Assembly (NCBI RefSeq): GCF_030464885.1 | Contig: NZ_JALPRJ010000061.1 | Coordinates: 1-51,814, forward strand | Direction: 5' to 3' | Source: Caballeronia sp. SEWSISQ10-4 2 | GTDB taxonomy: Bacteria > Pseudomonadota > Gammaproteobacteria > Burkholderiales > Burkholderiaceae | Length of the DNA: 51,814 nt | In this document: one piece after another, positions 1 through 8,522 of the stretch | How positions within the stretch are numbered: the stretch's first letter is position 1 | How the letters are laid out: each line of letters starts with the position of its first letter | Notes under the pieces: model-generated | What the model was told of the DNA's origin: nothing | Seen by the model: the letters and a program-made list of their open reading frames with translations, nothing else | The model's database searches: none | Program-made: the position numbers and the translations under genes

Positions 1-78
1 ACGTGGCCGTCTTGCAGAAGGAATCCCGGTCCTTTAGGGCCGCGAGGACGTCAACGCGAATTAGCCGATGCAATGCAC

Positions 79-108
79 AATACGCCCGCTTTTCGGCGGG
101 CGTATTTT
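79..108 (+). terminator. Rho-independent terminator of a gene left of the window
   Basis: Ten-base arms ATACGCCCGC and GCGGGCGTAT enclose a TTTTCG loop and are followed by TTTTAT, a typical intrinsic terminator. The first 38 bases read in frame 2 as a short peptide end (…LAEGIPVL, then TAG), which may be the tail of the gene being terminated, but that piece is too short to identify. Confidence 0.8.
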
Positions 109-160
109 ATCGACGCTTATACGGATTGATTCAAGCGGCTTCGGCTTGGAATGCGCGGGT

Positions 161-415
161 TTATGCAGCCTTATCGAAAGACTGCTGCATTACTCGCTGT
201 TGCGGTGCATGACGGCGTTGGTCGATCTCCGCCATGCCATACGCCAGGGCAAACTTACGGGCATCGACAGGACACGGGAAATGCCCCAGCACGCCTGTCG
301 CGCGCTGCAAGCCATCGATCTCCCTGACGATTAGCATAGCTGCATACATTCCATCGTCGTACGCGGCCAGCGGAATCAATACGACGTTCTCGTAAGCGAT
401 CTCAGCGTATTGCAT
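161..415 (-). CDS. Small conserved protein, DUF6566-like
   Basis: An 84-residue protein starting MQYAEIAYENVVL. The order of short beta strands, a 'GHF' turn and a C-terminal 'ALAYGMAEIDQRR' helix resembles the small DUF6566 proteins common in Burkholderia, where the ending (A-x-x-YG-x-x-x-IDxR) is conserved. No catalytic residues or signal peptide are visible, so it is probably cytoplasmic and of unknown function. The start is supported by GAGGGGGA eight bases upstream of the ATG. It is a single gene, convergent with the terminator at 79-108. The family assignment is from pattern memory. Confidence 0.7.
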   Translation of the reverse strand: MQYAEIAYENVVLIPLAAYDDGMYAAMLIVREIDGLQRATGVLGHFPCPVDARKFALAYGMAEIDQRRHAPQQRVMQQSFDKAA

Positions 416-789
416 GTCTGATCCCCCTCATGTGGACGACTCACTACTCTCTCAGCGCACCAGTCGATCTGGCACGTCTTTGTGTTTAGGCATTATCAAT
501 AAACAAAAGCCAAGAATCAACGGGATTTGTGCGATTCAGGGTTTATAGGGACGGTTTGGGCCGTTCCGATGTGGCGAGCACTTCATTTATTCGATACATG
601 CACCGGGCTGGAGCGCTTCTTATACAGACTAACTGTGTCAATTTGATGTGGTGCGTGGGGTAGCGCATGGTCGTTGGGGCGGTGGACGGTTAATGCCTGG
701 TGGTTAAGCGCTTTACCTACGATGTCAGGCATGCGGTATGCGGAATCGCTTTATCGACAGCAATGTCCTAATGACCGATGGGGGCACTT
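416..789. other. Intergenic, no gene seen
   Basis: About 370 bases, locally AT-rich at 490-545, between the divergent small genes. It probably carries their promoters. I see no repeat, iteron or structured RNA here. Confidence 0.5.
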
Positions 790-1101
790 GTGAAACTCGA
801 ATCGACTGCATGGTTTCCGTTGAGCGACTACACGCCGACGCGCGACGGGTGGTACGAGGTGCAACTCACGAGCGGTGACACGGCGTTCGCGAAATTTGGT
901 GTAGACGGATGGACCGAAAAACCGATGCTCGTTTTCACGCACTGGCGAGGCCTTTCCGCCGATCCAAGTAAGGTGGACGGTGTGGAGAACATCGATGCGG
1001 AGGCGACGGCGGCGGAAGGGGTTAGAGCGGTTTGGGATACGTTCTTTCCCGGGTCGGGAGCGGAGCAGCATAAGCCGTTGGATGCGGGGCGTGGGAAGTA
1101 G
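790..1101 (+). CDS. Hypothetical protein, about 103 residues
   Basis: The reading frame opens with an ATG at 778, but a GTG at 790 has a better ribosome site (TGGGGGC just upstream) and gives MKLESTAWFPLSDYTPTRDG, so I chose it. The sequence has a beta-rich, WG/W-containing centre (DGWYEVQL, DGWTEKP, THWRGL) as in many small proteins of unknown function in Burkholderia. No signal peptide or membrane segment is present. A strong terminator follows at 1139-1171, which supports a real single-gene transcript. Function unknown. Confidence 0.6.
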   Translation: MKLESTAWFPLSDYTPTRDGWYEVQLTSGDTAFAKFGVDGWTEKPMLVFTHWRGLSADPSKVDGVENIDAEATAAEGVRAVWDTFFPGSGAEQHKPLDAGRGK

Positions 1102-1138
1102 CATCGCGACGCTTCGATGACTCGGTGAGGATGGATAG

Positions 1139-1171
1139 ACTGGCGAGCGTGGGTGGCTTGCCAGTTTTTTT
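1139..1171 (+). terminator. Rho-independent terminator
   Basis: ACTGGC and GCCAGT arms, with an extra AGC/GCT pairing inside, are followed by seven T residues. It lies 38 bases after the stop of the 790-1101 gene. From here to 1447 I see no further gene; a 20-codon hydrophobic frame at 1264 has no ribosome site. Confidence 0.75.
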
Positions 1172-1447
1172 GTTTTGGGGTTGGCGGTTGGGGCGGTTTG
1201 GAGTCTTGCTCGTCAAGCTGCGAACGCGGACTGCGTCCGTTTCGCGACACGCTGCGATGCAAGATGAAGCTGAACCTCGCGGCAGTCTTGCCGCTGTTCG
1301 GTGGGCTTCTGGCGGCGCTCGAATGATGGTTGTGCTTGCATGAACCGCTTTATCGCCGCTGTTCGCTTAGCGTCTTGAAGAGTGTGGCTTCCCGTTGTGT
1401 GACAATCAAAGTTCTCGATCCATTCAACTACGGTACGGCGGAAGCAC

Positions 1448-1795
1448 ATGAACAAGAAAGTGACGTATCTGGTCAGCATATTTATCGGTACTCCGACACA
1501 GCAGCACGCGCAGATCAAAGACATCGCGGCGCAAGTGTCAGGTGACGACTATGAGTTCTTGCATCTTCATCAGATGGGCGCGTTCCTGGTGCTGAACACT
1601 GATCGTGACGCTAAGGAATTGGCGGGTTCGTTTTCGCGTGCGACGGCAGCGGACGATCGAGTGTTTATCTGCGAAATAGGCCAGGACTGGCATACGCTCG
1701 GATTGAACAAGGCGATGTTCTGGTTGCAGAACCATCTGGCGACAAAGACGCAAACGCCAGCGACTAAGAAGGGGAATCCGTTTGGGGATGATTGA
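1448..1795 (+). CDS. Hypothetical protein, 115 residues
   Basis: MNKKVTYLVSIFIGTPTQQH… is a soluble protein with alternating hydrophobic strands and a C-terminal amphipathic helix (LNKAMFWLQNHLA) followed by a basic, Thr/Lys-rich tail ending GNPFGDD. GGCGGAAG precedes the ATG. Codon use looks like real coding sequence. I do not recognise the family. The neighbours are also unknown small genes, so context gives no clue. Confidence 0.65.
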   Translation: MNKKVTYLVSIFIGTPTQQHAQIKDIAAQVSGDDYEFLHLHQMGAFLVLNTDRDAKELAGSFSRATAADDRVFICEIGQDWHTLGLNKAMFWLQNHLATKTQTPATKKGNPFGDD

Positions 1796-2051
1796 TCGTT
1801 CCTACGAGCTTGCGGATTGCTATCCGGGTTTGCGATTGTTATCAACAGATAACTCGCGCCGGGAAACTGTCATACGAACTTCTCAGTCGAACGGTAGTTG
1901 CGGGCCACAGCAGCCGTTCATCTAGGACATAAATGTCGACCGCCAGGGTGGCGTTCTAAAGCCACAAACCATCGGAGCGAATAATTCCAACCGTTCGCGC
2001 CCGGCATTCTGCATTCCGAAATTTGGCTGAACGACCACGCACCGCGTTTAA

Positions 2052-2534
2052 ACACCGACCGCCAGCTTTGAATACTGTCGTCTGCTGCTTCCGTTCGCGG
2101 AGCAGATCTGGAATCGGCCAGAGCCATCTTCGCCGTTTCCGGCCCTGGTCCCCTCGGACCGGGTATTGGGCGAGAGTTGGCGCTGGCACCCGGAGCACTT
2201 GACTCCGAAAGCGCAGAAAGCGTTGCTGGAGCAGCTCAGCGACCCGCGATATGCCAGTCCTGAATGTTTCGAGCGAGCCCAGTTTCTGTGGGTCGAGTCA
2301 CTCGGTCTTTTCATTGCGAGTGAAGGAAAGAACCGCGTCGCATTGTTTAGATCGATGCGCGGAGAAAACGAAGTCGCGTCGCACATTCCTGCACAGGTTC
2401 AAAGGGCGTCGTATCCAGTGTCGGAACGGCTATGCATCTACCGATTGTCACAAATTGGAGAGGACGATACGCACGTCGCGGTGCTCGACGGAGAGTTGGC
2501 AGAGTTGATCACTTTGAATACCATTCCATCGTGA
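2052..2534 (+). pseudogene. Hypothetical protein gene, apparently missing its 5' end
   Basis: The open frame runs from just after a TAA at 2049 to the stop at 2534 and reads as convincing protein from its very first codons (ASFEYCRLLLPFAEQIW). No ATG or GTG with a ribosome site is present in the upstream part; the first usable start is a TTG at 2166, which would discard coding-like sequence. The simplest reading is a gene truncated at its 5' end, though an unusual start cannot be excluded. The remaining protein (about 160 codons) has no motif that I recognise. It is 33 bases upstream of the DUF2000 gene. Confidence 0.5.
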
Positions 2535-2567
2535 ACATCCTTTAAAGCCTTCGCGCCCTCTCGCCCC

Positions 2568-2978
2568 ATGGAATTCGATACCAAAGTAGCGATCATCGTC
2601 CTCGACGACCTTGCCGTCTGGCAAAAACTCAACGTCACCGCGTTCCTCGCGCCTGGCATCGCAGGTGCGGTGCCTGATGCGATGGGCGAGCCTTACATCG
2701 ATGCCGCCGGCAGAACCCACGCGCGCCTCCTTGGCCAGCCTATGATGGTCTACCAAGCCGACAGCGCCGGCCTCCTCCGCGCCTTCCGCCAGGGAATCGA
2801 ACGAGAACTGACCCGCGCCGTCTATGTCCGCGCGATGTTTTCAACTGGCCACGATGAAGCCAATCGGGAAGTGTTTCTAAAGGAGCCGGCAGATGCGCCC
2901 GATCTGGTCGGACTGGCCGTAAGAGGCCCGAAGAAAGCAGTCGATAAAGCCATCAAGGGCTTATCGCTGCATGGGTGA
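2568..2978 (+). CDS. DUF2000 family protein
   Basis: A 136-residue protein: MEFDTKVAIIVLDDLAVWQK, then a 'LNVTAFLAPGIAG' segment, 'MGEPYIDAAGR' and 'GQPMMVYQAD', ending in a helical 'GPKKAVDKAIKGL'. This order matches DUF2000, a family with a peptidyl-tRNA-hydrolase-II-like fold and no established activity. The length is normal for the family. No signal peptide is present. The ATG at 2568 is the family's usual start; a recognisable Shine-Dalgarno site is weak. Family call from memory, fairly confident; role unknown. Confidence 0.75.
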   Translation: MEFDTKVAIIVLDDLAVWQKLNVTAFLAPGIAGAVPDAMGEPYIDAAGRTHARLLGQPMMVYQADSAGLLRAFRQGIERELTRAVYVRAMFSTGHDEANREVFLKEPADAPDLVGLAVRGPKKAVDKAIKGLSLHG

Positions 2979-3072
2979 TAGGAACGCGATCGGACACCAA
3001 ACCACCGGCCGCAATTTCCCGCCTAACCGCGCAATCGCCACCCACAACAAAGCAGCAGCACACAGCCAATCC

Positions 3073-3099
3073 AACAACAAACAACAAACAACAAACAAA
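3073..3099. repeat. A/C-only low-complexity tract
   Basis: Twenty-seven bases of near-perfect AACAACA repeats containing no G or T. It lies just past the 3' end of the hopanoid operon, so on that transcript it would be a G/U-only stretch. Confidence 0.8.
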
Positions 3100-3109
3100 G
3101 CCAAAACCC

Positions 3110-3832
3110 CTAAACCCTCAACGCCCCCGCCACATCCAAAGCGTGCCGTGCCTGCACCAACGAAGTCCTTGCCGCCCGAGCATCGCCCGCGACCCTCAAC
3201 AACGCCCCAAGCTGCGAAGGCTCCCTCAACAACTCGCGCAGAATCGGCAAAATCGTCGTCGTCCCATCATCACGCAATCCCGCCGTCGCAGCACTCGGCA
3301 AACTCCGCCAAGCCGGATCAACAATTGCTCTGCACACCGCAAACGGCAACCCCCGCGCAGTAGCAATCGCTCCGGCAATATGCGATTCCATATCCACGGC
3401 GAGCGCGCCGGTAGCGCGATACATCGAGCTCTTCTCCTGCACCCCCGTCAACGGCGCGGCCACACCGGCCATCGTCCCTCTAACCGCGCGCGCCTCCAGC
3501 GGCGTCCCGGCAAAAGCAGCGAACAGCCGCGCGGACCATTCCGGATCGGTATCGAGGATTCCAAACGGTCCCGACACAGAACTGGCGATAACCAGCGTCC
3601 CCGGCTCCAACTCAGGCGCGAGCCCACCCGCCGTGCCGAAACTAATAATCCCGGAACACCCCCGCGCCAACGCTTCGCTTAACGCACGTTCAAGCAGATC
3701 CGACCGCGCCGCAAACACCGCTTCCATGCCCGGCCCACGCGCGATGCGCGCTTCAAACGCCATCCCCGTCACCGCAATGACGGGCAAACGCTCGTCGAAG
3801 GAGCCAGAACCGGAACCAGACAGCGAACTCAC
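3110..3832 (-). CDS. hpnG: Hopanoid-associated phosphorylase (HpnG-like)
   Basis: About 240 residues of the purine-nucleoside-phosphorylase fold: 'VIAVTGMAFEARIA' strand, 'GIISFGTAGGLAPEL' (phosphate/nucleoside loop), 'AVDMESHIAGAIATARGLPF' (the MES motif and helix), and 'FAVCRAIVDPA'. HpnG removes adenine from adenosylhopane during hopanoid side-chain synthesis. The frame is open further upstream, but I place the start at GTG 3832: it overlaps the shc stop by four bases (GTGA), giving translational coupling, and avoids a long overlap into shc. It is last in the operon. The enzyme that makes its substrate (HpnH) is not in the window. Confidence 0.8.
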   Translation of the reverse strand: MSSLSGSGSGSFDERLPVIAVTGMAFEARIARGPGMEAVFAARSDLLERALSEALARGCSGIISFGTAGGLAPELEPGTLVIASSVSGPFGILDTDPEWSARLFAAFAGTPLEARAVRGTMAGVAAPLTGVQEKSSMYRATGALAVDMESHIAGAIATARGLPFAVCRAIVDPAWRSLPSAATAGLRDDGTTTILPILRELLREPSQLGALLRVAGDARAARTSLVQARHALDVAGALRV

Positions 3833-5808
3833 ATTCCCGCCGTCACGCGCGAAGCCCCATCGCGCATCATGTTCCTGTACCGCGCCAGCGCCCATAGCGG
3901 GAAGAACTTTCTATACCCGTGGTATCGCAGATAAAACACTCTCGGGAATCCAGTCGCCGTAAATCGCGTCTCGTCCCACAAGCCGTGGTCACGCTGCTTG
4001 GAATGCAGATACTGGACGCCCTTCGCCACGGCCGGATGATCGACAAACCCCGCCGCCATCAACCCGAGCAACGCCCACGATGTCTGCGAAGCCGTGCTCG
4101 ACGCCGCTTCATATCCGCGATAGTCGAGCTTGTAACTCTCCCCGCCTTCGCCCCATCCGCCATCGGCGTTCTGAATGTTGATGAGCCAATGCGCGGCGCG
4201 CTGCATACGGCTATCGGTGAGAGGCAAACCAGCAGCGTTCAGGGCACACAGCGCCGTCCACGTCCCGTAGATATAGTTCAGCCCCCAACGCCCGTACCAG
4301 CTTCCATCGCGTTCCTGCCCGCGCAAGATGTAGTCGAGCGAGCGCTTCGCCGGCTCGCTCGTCGAGGGCTGCTCACCCAGTTGCGCGAGCATCGAAAGAC
4401 ATCGACCGGAGACATCGACGGTCGGCGGATCAAGCAGCGCCCCGTGATCGGAGAAGGGAATATTGTTCAGGTAATACTGCGTGTTTTCCGGCTCGAAAGC
4501 GCCCCACCCGCCGTCGCTGCTCTGCATGCCGACAACCCATTCCCGCCCGCGCGCAATCGCTTCGCCATACAACGCCGTCCCGTTTTCGCGATCGGCGCGT
4601 TCCATCGCCATGGCAACAACGGCTGTATCGTCAACGTCCGGATAATGCGGATTCGCGAACTGGAACGCCCACCCTCCCGGCCGGATATTCGGCCGGCGCG
4701 AGATCCAGTCGCCGCGAACATCCAAAATCTGCAGCGGCACGAGCCAATCCAGACCACGCGATACCGCCGCCCGCGCCTTGGGCGTATCGGCTTCGAGCAA
4801 CGCGTGCGCGGCGAGCGACGTGTCCCATATCGGCGATAAACACGGCTGGCAATAAGCCTCGCCGCCCGGCGCTTCATCGATGATCAACAACTTCTCAATC
4901 GACTTGCGCGCAATCGCCCGGTTCGGATGATCTTCCGGATAACCAAGCACGTCATACATCATCACGGAGTTGGCCATCGCGGGGAAAATCGCGCCGAGAC
5001 CGTCTTCGCCGTTCAGCCGTTCATCGACGAAACGCACAGCCGCTTCTATCGCGCGTTGCCGAGTGTGGCGCGGGAACAGGGGATCGACGGCGCGCAGCAA
5101 GGTGTCCACGCAGCGGAACAGCACGAACCAGCCCTGATGCTGATGCGGCGCACGCGCGGCCATGCCGGCGTTAACGGGGGCATCGAAGAACAGTTCGTCG
5201 ATACGCACGCCCTTCGGATTACGCGCCTTCGGCCGCTTCGCGTTCAGCACGAGCAGCGGCACAATCACGGTCCGCGCCCAGTACGACACCTTCGACAGAT
5301 GGAACGGGAACCAGTCGGGCAAGAGCATGATCTCGACGGGCATCATGGGCACCGCGCGCCACGACACCACGCCGAACAGCGCCAGCAAAATCCGCGTGAA
5401 CACGTTGGATTTCTCCGCGCCGCCAGCCGCGATAACCGCACGCCGCGCACGCTGCATATGCTCGGCTTCGGGCGAATCGCCGATCATCTTCAGCGCGAAA
5501 TACGCCTTGACGGTGGCACTGACGTCCATGGCGCCATCGGTGAACAAGGGCCAGCCGCCATCGGCGCGCTGAATCCTGCGCAGATACCGCCCGATCTTCG
5601 CTTCGAGCTCAGGCTTGGGCGTCTCGCCAAGGTAATGCCCGAGCAGCACGTACTCGGAGGGAATGGTCGCGTCGGCTTCAAGCTGATAAAGCCAGTAGCC
5701 ATCGGGATGTTGGTCGGCGAGCAGTGCATCGGCAGCGCGCGCCACCGACGCTTCCAGCGCCGCCGCCGTCACCGGCTGGATGCCGGGCAGCTGGACAGTT
5801 TCATTCAT
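3829..5808 (-). CDS. shc: Squalene-hopene cyclase
   Basis: A 659-residue protein of the usual length for the family. The catalytic DxDD motif is DVDD at residues 391-394, and many QW-type repeats (QxxDGGW-like) are visible, for example DGYW near 36, RADGGW near 81, SSDGGWG near 431, GSWYGRWG near 502 and NADGGWG near 547. The enzyme folds squalene into hopene or hopanol at the cytoplasmic membrane. The ATG overlaps the hpnE stop by one base (TGATG). It is the central gene of an operon that makes squalene (hpnD, hpnE) and then cyclises it. Confidence 0.97.
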   Translation of the reverse strand: MNETVQLPGIQPVTAAALEASVARAADALLADQHPDGYWLYQLEADATIPSEYVLLGHYLGETPKPELEAKIGRYLRRIQRADGGWPLFTDGAMDVSATVKAYFALKMIGDSPEAEHMQRARRAVIAAGGAEKSNVFTRILLALFGVVSWRAVPMMPVEIMLLPDWFPFHLSKVSYWARTVIVPLLVLNAKRPKARNPKGVRIDELFFDAPVNAGMAARAPHQHQGWFVLFRCVDTLLRAVDPLFPRHTRQRAIEAAVRFVDERLNGEDGLGAIFPAMANSVMMYDVLGYPEDHPNRAIARKSIEKLLIIDEAPGGEAYCQPCLSPIWDTSLAAHALLEADTPKARAAVSRGLDWLVPLQILDVRGDWISRRPNIRPGGWAFQFANPHYPDVDDTAVVAMAMERADRENGTALYGEAIARGREWVVGMQSSDGGWGAFEPENTQYYLNNIPFSDHGALLDPPTVDVSGRCLSMLAQLGEQPSTSEPAKRSLDYILRGQERDGSWYGRWGLNYIYGTWTALCALNAAGLPLTDSRMQRAAHWLINIQNADGGWGEGGESYKLDYRGYEAASSTASQTSWALLGLMAAGFVDHPAVAKGVQYLHSKQRDHGLWDETRFTATGFPRVFYLRYHGYRKFFPLWALARYRNMMRDGASRVTAGM

Positions 5809-7091
5809 CAGCGTTGCACCGAGAAGTTCATCGAGGGATTCATAAGCAGGTCCGCGGCTTTCTGGCCGGAGCGGATCGAGCCTTCTATAGTGGCGGGCAG
5901 CCCGTTGGCGATCCAGTCACCGGCAAGCATCAGATTGGACCAGCGCGTACGCGTAGCCGGCCGGAGGTTTTCCTGGCTCGGCACGGCCGCGAAAGTCGCG
6001 CGCTTTTCCGTGACGATCTGCCAGGTCGGCATACGCTCAACCGGCATGCGCACCGCCTTCGCAACTTCTTGCCAGATGGTGTGGGCTAGCGTCTCGCGCG
6101 GGGTATCGAGGAGATGATCGGCGCCGCTGATGGTCACCGAAAGGCGGCCATCGAAGGCGAACAGCCATTCGGCGGTGCCGTTCAGCAAACCGGTTATCGG
6201 ATTGAAACCAAGCGGCGGATCGATGGCGAAATGCGCATTGACGATGGCGCGGAATTCGTTCGGCGCGCTGATACCCGGCACCAGTTGCTGCGCCGAGTTC
6301 GGCGGCACGGCAAGCACTATACCGTCGTTAGGACCGACGTCCACGCGACCATCCTCGAAATCAAGCGATGTAACACGTGTCTTCGAATCCGTGCCCGTAA
6401 AACCAATCTCGCGCACCCGCGATCCGAGCTTGATCTCCGCGCCGCCATATTGCAGCAGGCGCAACGCCGGATCGACGAACGCATGGCCCAGGCCGTTGCG
6501 TGCGACCAGCGGCCGGCACGCCTGACCGCCGGCCAGCAGTGTCTCCTTCAGCACGTTGCCCGCAAGCACCGCGCTGCCTTCACGCGGATCGACATTCAGC
6601 ACGGCCCGGAACAGCGGATCGATCAGCGCGTCCCACAGCCGCCCGTTGGTGCGCATGGTCTGCTGCATCGTGCGGCCGGGTTTGGCGAACAGCAGCGGCA
6701 CCAGCGACAAATAATCCGCGGGCATGGTGCCCGGAACACGCGCGGCGGAATCGAAGATCCAGCCCGGCACTCGGCCCGGCGATAGCTTCACGGTCCAACG
6801 CGCGCCGCTGCGCAGATCCATGAACGGAAACTCGGGCTGGGTCGGACCGACGAGATCATCGGCGGCGCCAATCGCCTTGGCATAGTTCAGCGTGGCGTGG
6901 TTGCCCGACAGCACCAGATGATTGCCGTTGTCGATAGTCGCGTTGAGCTTGATATCGAAGTACGAACGGCAGCGGCCGCCTGCGTGCGGCGCAGCTTCGT
7001 GCAGGACCACGCGCGCTCCGCGACGCTGCAACTGCACCGCGGCAGCGAGTCCCGACAACCCTGCGCCAATCACATGAACAAGACGCGCCAT
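5808..7091 (-). CDS. hpnE: Hydroxysqualene dehydroxylase HpnE
   Basis: About 427 residues of the flavin amine-oxidase/phytoene-desaturase fold. A dinucleotide-binding GxGxxG is at the N-terminus (VIGAGLSGLAAAVQLQRRG), followed by 'GGRCRS' and a C-terminal FAD signature (LMLAGDWIANGLPATIEGS). HpnE reduces hydroxysqualene to squalene using FAD. The open frame extends upstream, but the ATG at 7091 overlaps the hpnD stop by one base (TGATG) and starts MARLVHVIGAG, the expected N-terminus. Its place between hpnD and shc confirms the role. Confidence 0.93.
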   Translation of the reverse strand: MARLVHVIGAGLSGLAAAVQLQRRGARVVLHEAAPHAGGRCRSYFDIKLNATIDNGNHLVLSGNHATLNYAKAIGAADDLVGPTQPEFPFMDLRSGARWTVKLSPGRVPGWIFDSAARVPGTMPADYLSLVPLLFAKPGRTMQQTMRTNGRLWDALIDPLFRAVLNVDPREGSAVLAGNVLKETLLAGGQACRPLVARNGLGHAFVDPALRLLQYGGAEIKLGSRVREIGFTGTDSKTRVTSLDFEDGRVDVGPNDGIVLAVPPNSAQQLVPGISAPNEFRAIVNAHFAIDPPLGFNPITGLLNGTAEWLFAFDGRLSVTISGADHLLDTPRETLAHTIWQEVAKAVRMPVERMPTWQIVTEKRATFAAVPSQENLRPATRTRWSNLMLAGDWIANGLPATIEGSIRSGQKAADLLMNPSMNFSVQR

Positions 7092-7936
7092 CAGAAAATA
7101 TGTCGCGCAACGATCCACAGCAGCCGCGAACGCGGCGTGCGGACGTGGTTGCGCGGGAGATCGAAGCCACGTTTCAGATTGGCTTCAAGAACGCAGCGAT
7201 ACGCCCCCGACATGATCCTCGGCGCACGCACCTGAGCGCGCGGCGCAGTGGCCATGATCGCGTCGGATTGCGCGTAATGCGTCCGCGCACGGTCGGCGAG
7301 CGTCAGGCAGACGCGCGGCAAGCGGGCGTCGCCGACTATCGAACCAATGTCAGTCGTTGAAATGCCTTCGCGGGACAACAGTTCGCGCGGCAGATAAACA
7401 CGCCCGATGTCGGCGTCTTCGTCTATGTCGCGAAGAATGTTCGTGAGTTGCAGCGCACGGCCGAGATGGTGCGCGAGACGCCGTCCGGCGTCTTCATGCA
7501 TCCCGAATATCCTCACCGATAACCGCCCGACCGCGCTCGCCACACGGTCGCAATAAAGGTCGAGCGTGGCTTCGTCGGGCGCGACGATATCTTCGGCGGC
7601 GTCCATCGCCATGCCGTCGATCACGGCGATAAAGTCGTCGCGCGACAGGTGAAAACTTTGAATGTGTTGCGTCAGCGCGGCCAGCGACTTGCGTGGCTTG
7701 CCGGCGTAACAATCGTCGATATCCACACGCCATTGTTCAAGCGCAGCGGCACGTTCGCCACGCGGCAGCGTGCCGTCGGCGATATCGTCCACCGCGCGGC
7801 AGAACGCGTAGACCTGGTACATGGCGTCGCGCTGCGCAGCCGGCAGGATGCGCATGGCGAGATAGAACGAACTACCCGATGTCACCTTGGCGGCGTCGGG
7901 AGCAGGATCGTCGGCGATAAGATTGGAAACGGCCAA
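7091..7936 (-). CDS. hpnD: Presqualene diphosphate synthase HpnD
   Basis: A 281-residue trans-isoprenyl diphosphate synthase (squalene/phytoene synthase family). Both Asp-rich magnesium sites are present: DDIAD at residues 50-54 and DIDEDADIGR around 170-179, the latter within 'LTNILRDIDED'. HpnD joins two farnesyl diphosphates to presqualene diphosphate; HpnC, which normally follows, is not found here. The start codon is TTG at 7936 with GGAG eight bases upstream; no better ATG is available before the conserved helix. First gene of the operon. Confidence 0.92.
   Translation of the reverse strand: MAVSNLIADDPAPDAAKVTSGSSFYLAMRILPAAQRDAMYQVYAFCRAVDDIADGTLPRGERAAALEQWRVDIDDCYAGKPRKSLAALTQHIQSFHLSRDDFIAVIDGMAMDAAEDIVAPDEATLDLYCDRVASAVGRLSVRIFGMHEDAGRRLAHHLGRALQLTNILRDIDEDADIGRVYLPRELLSREGISTTDIGSIVGDARLPRVCLTLADRARTHYAQSDAIMATAPRAQVRAPRIMSGAYRCVLEANLKRGFDLPRNHVRTPRSRLLWIVARHIF
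7500..7517 (-). repeat. Iteron-like 18-mer inside hpnD
   Basis: GGTGAGGATATTCGGGAT on the minus strand fits the origin iteron (GGTGAG-N4-T-N-CRGGA). It encodes VRIFGM of a conserved part of HpnD, so it may be a chance match. Confidence 0.3.
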
Positions 7937-8522
7937 GACGGACTCCGCTGTGGCGCCCCCAAGGGCAGTGTGTTAGATCGGGCGCCGGGCAATTCGGCGC
8001 TTCGCTGAAAATTGCTTCGAAGCTGGATGCAAACCCGGCGCGAACCGGCTTCAGGCGGCAGACAAGCCATGCCGGAAGCGGCGAAAAGTATATCAAGTTT
8101 GTGACGCGTTGCCTGAGGACGGCTTGCGACGTGCTTTCCGTGAATCTTAACCTTCGTACAAAAACCGTCCGCTCCAAGGATATAACGCTCGTTACGTGCT
8201 GTGGAGTAGCACGGCGCCGGTTTTGAATTGCTGGGCGCTTCACTGAACCTGATCGCCATTATTCCCAGCCAACTTTACCGGTCAGCCGTCTTTTTATCAT
8301 CAAACTTACCGTCCTTTTGACGCGTCGCGAGCCCGCGCTTTACAGCGTGTTTGACAGAATCAATTTGAAAGGCATGATTTATGCGCACGTTATCTTTCCC
8401 AAGCGTCGGCGAAAATCGGGCAGCGGCTAGAATGCGTGCAACTCTCCGCGTTGCAATCGCTGCTTTTCACCGATGCATAAAGATGCCGCGCTTAGCCATT
8501 TACATCGGGACGACGACTCACC
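7937..8522. other. Intergenic between divergent hpnD operon and sensor kinase
   Basis: About 585 bases. The frames here have poor protein character and I accept none as a gene. The stretch probably holds the promoters of the hopanoid operon (left) and the kinase gene (right). TTTATGCGCA at about 8378 is half of a parS palindrome but the other half is missing. Confidence 0.5.

Noticed and set aside
1264..1326. 20-codon hydrophobic frame MKLNLAAVLPLFGGLLAALE
   Set aside because: No ribosome site and no sign of conservation that can be judged here.
3073..3099. Short-unit repeat as a CRISPR or phase-variation tract
   Set aside because: No spacers, no cas genes, and the unit is not in a promoter or coding start.
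4927..6117. 396-codon plus-strand frame opposite shc and hpnE
   Set aside because: It lies entirely antisense to two certain genes and has the Arg/His-rich composition of a GC-rich shadow frame.
8376..8391. TTTATGCGCA, a possible parS
   Set aside because: Only one half of the palindrome is present; the right half (CGTTAT) does not fit TAAA.
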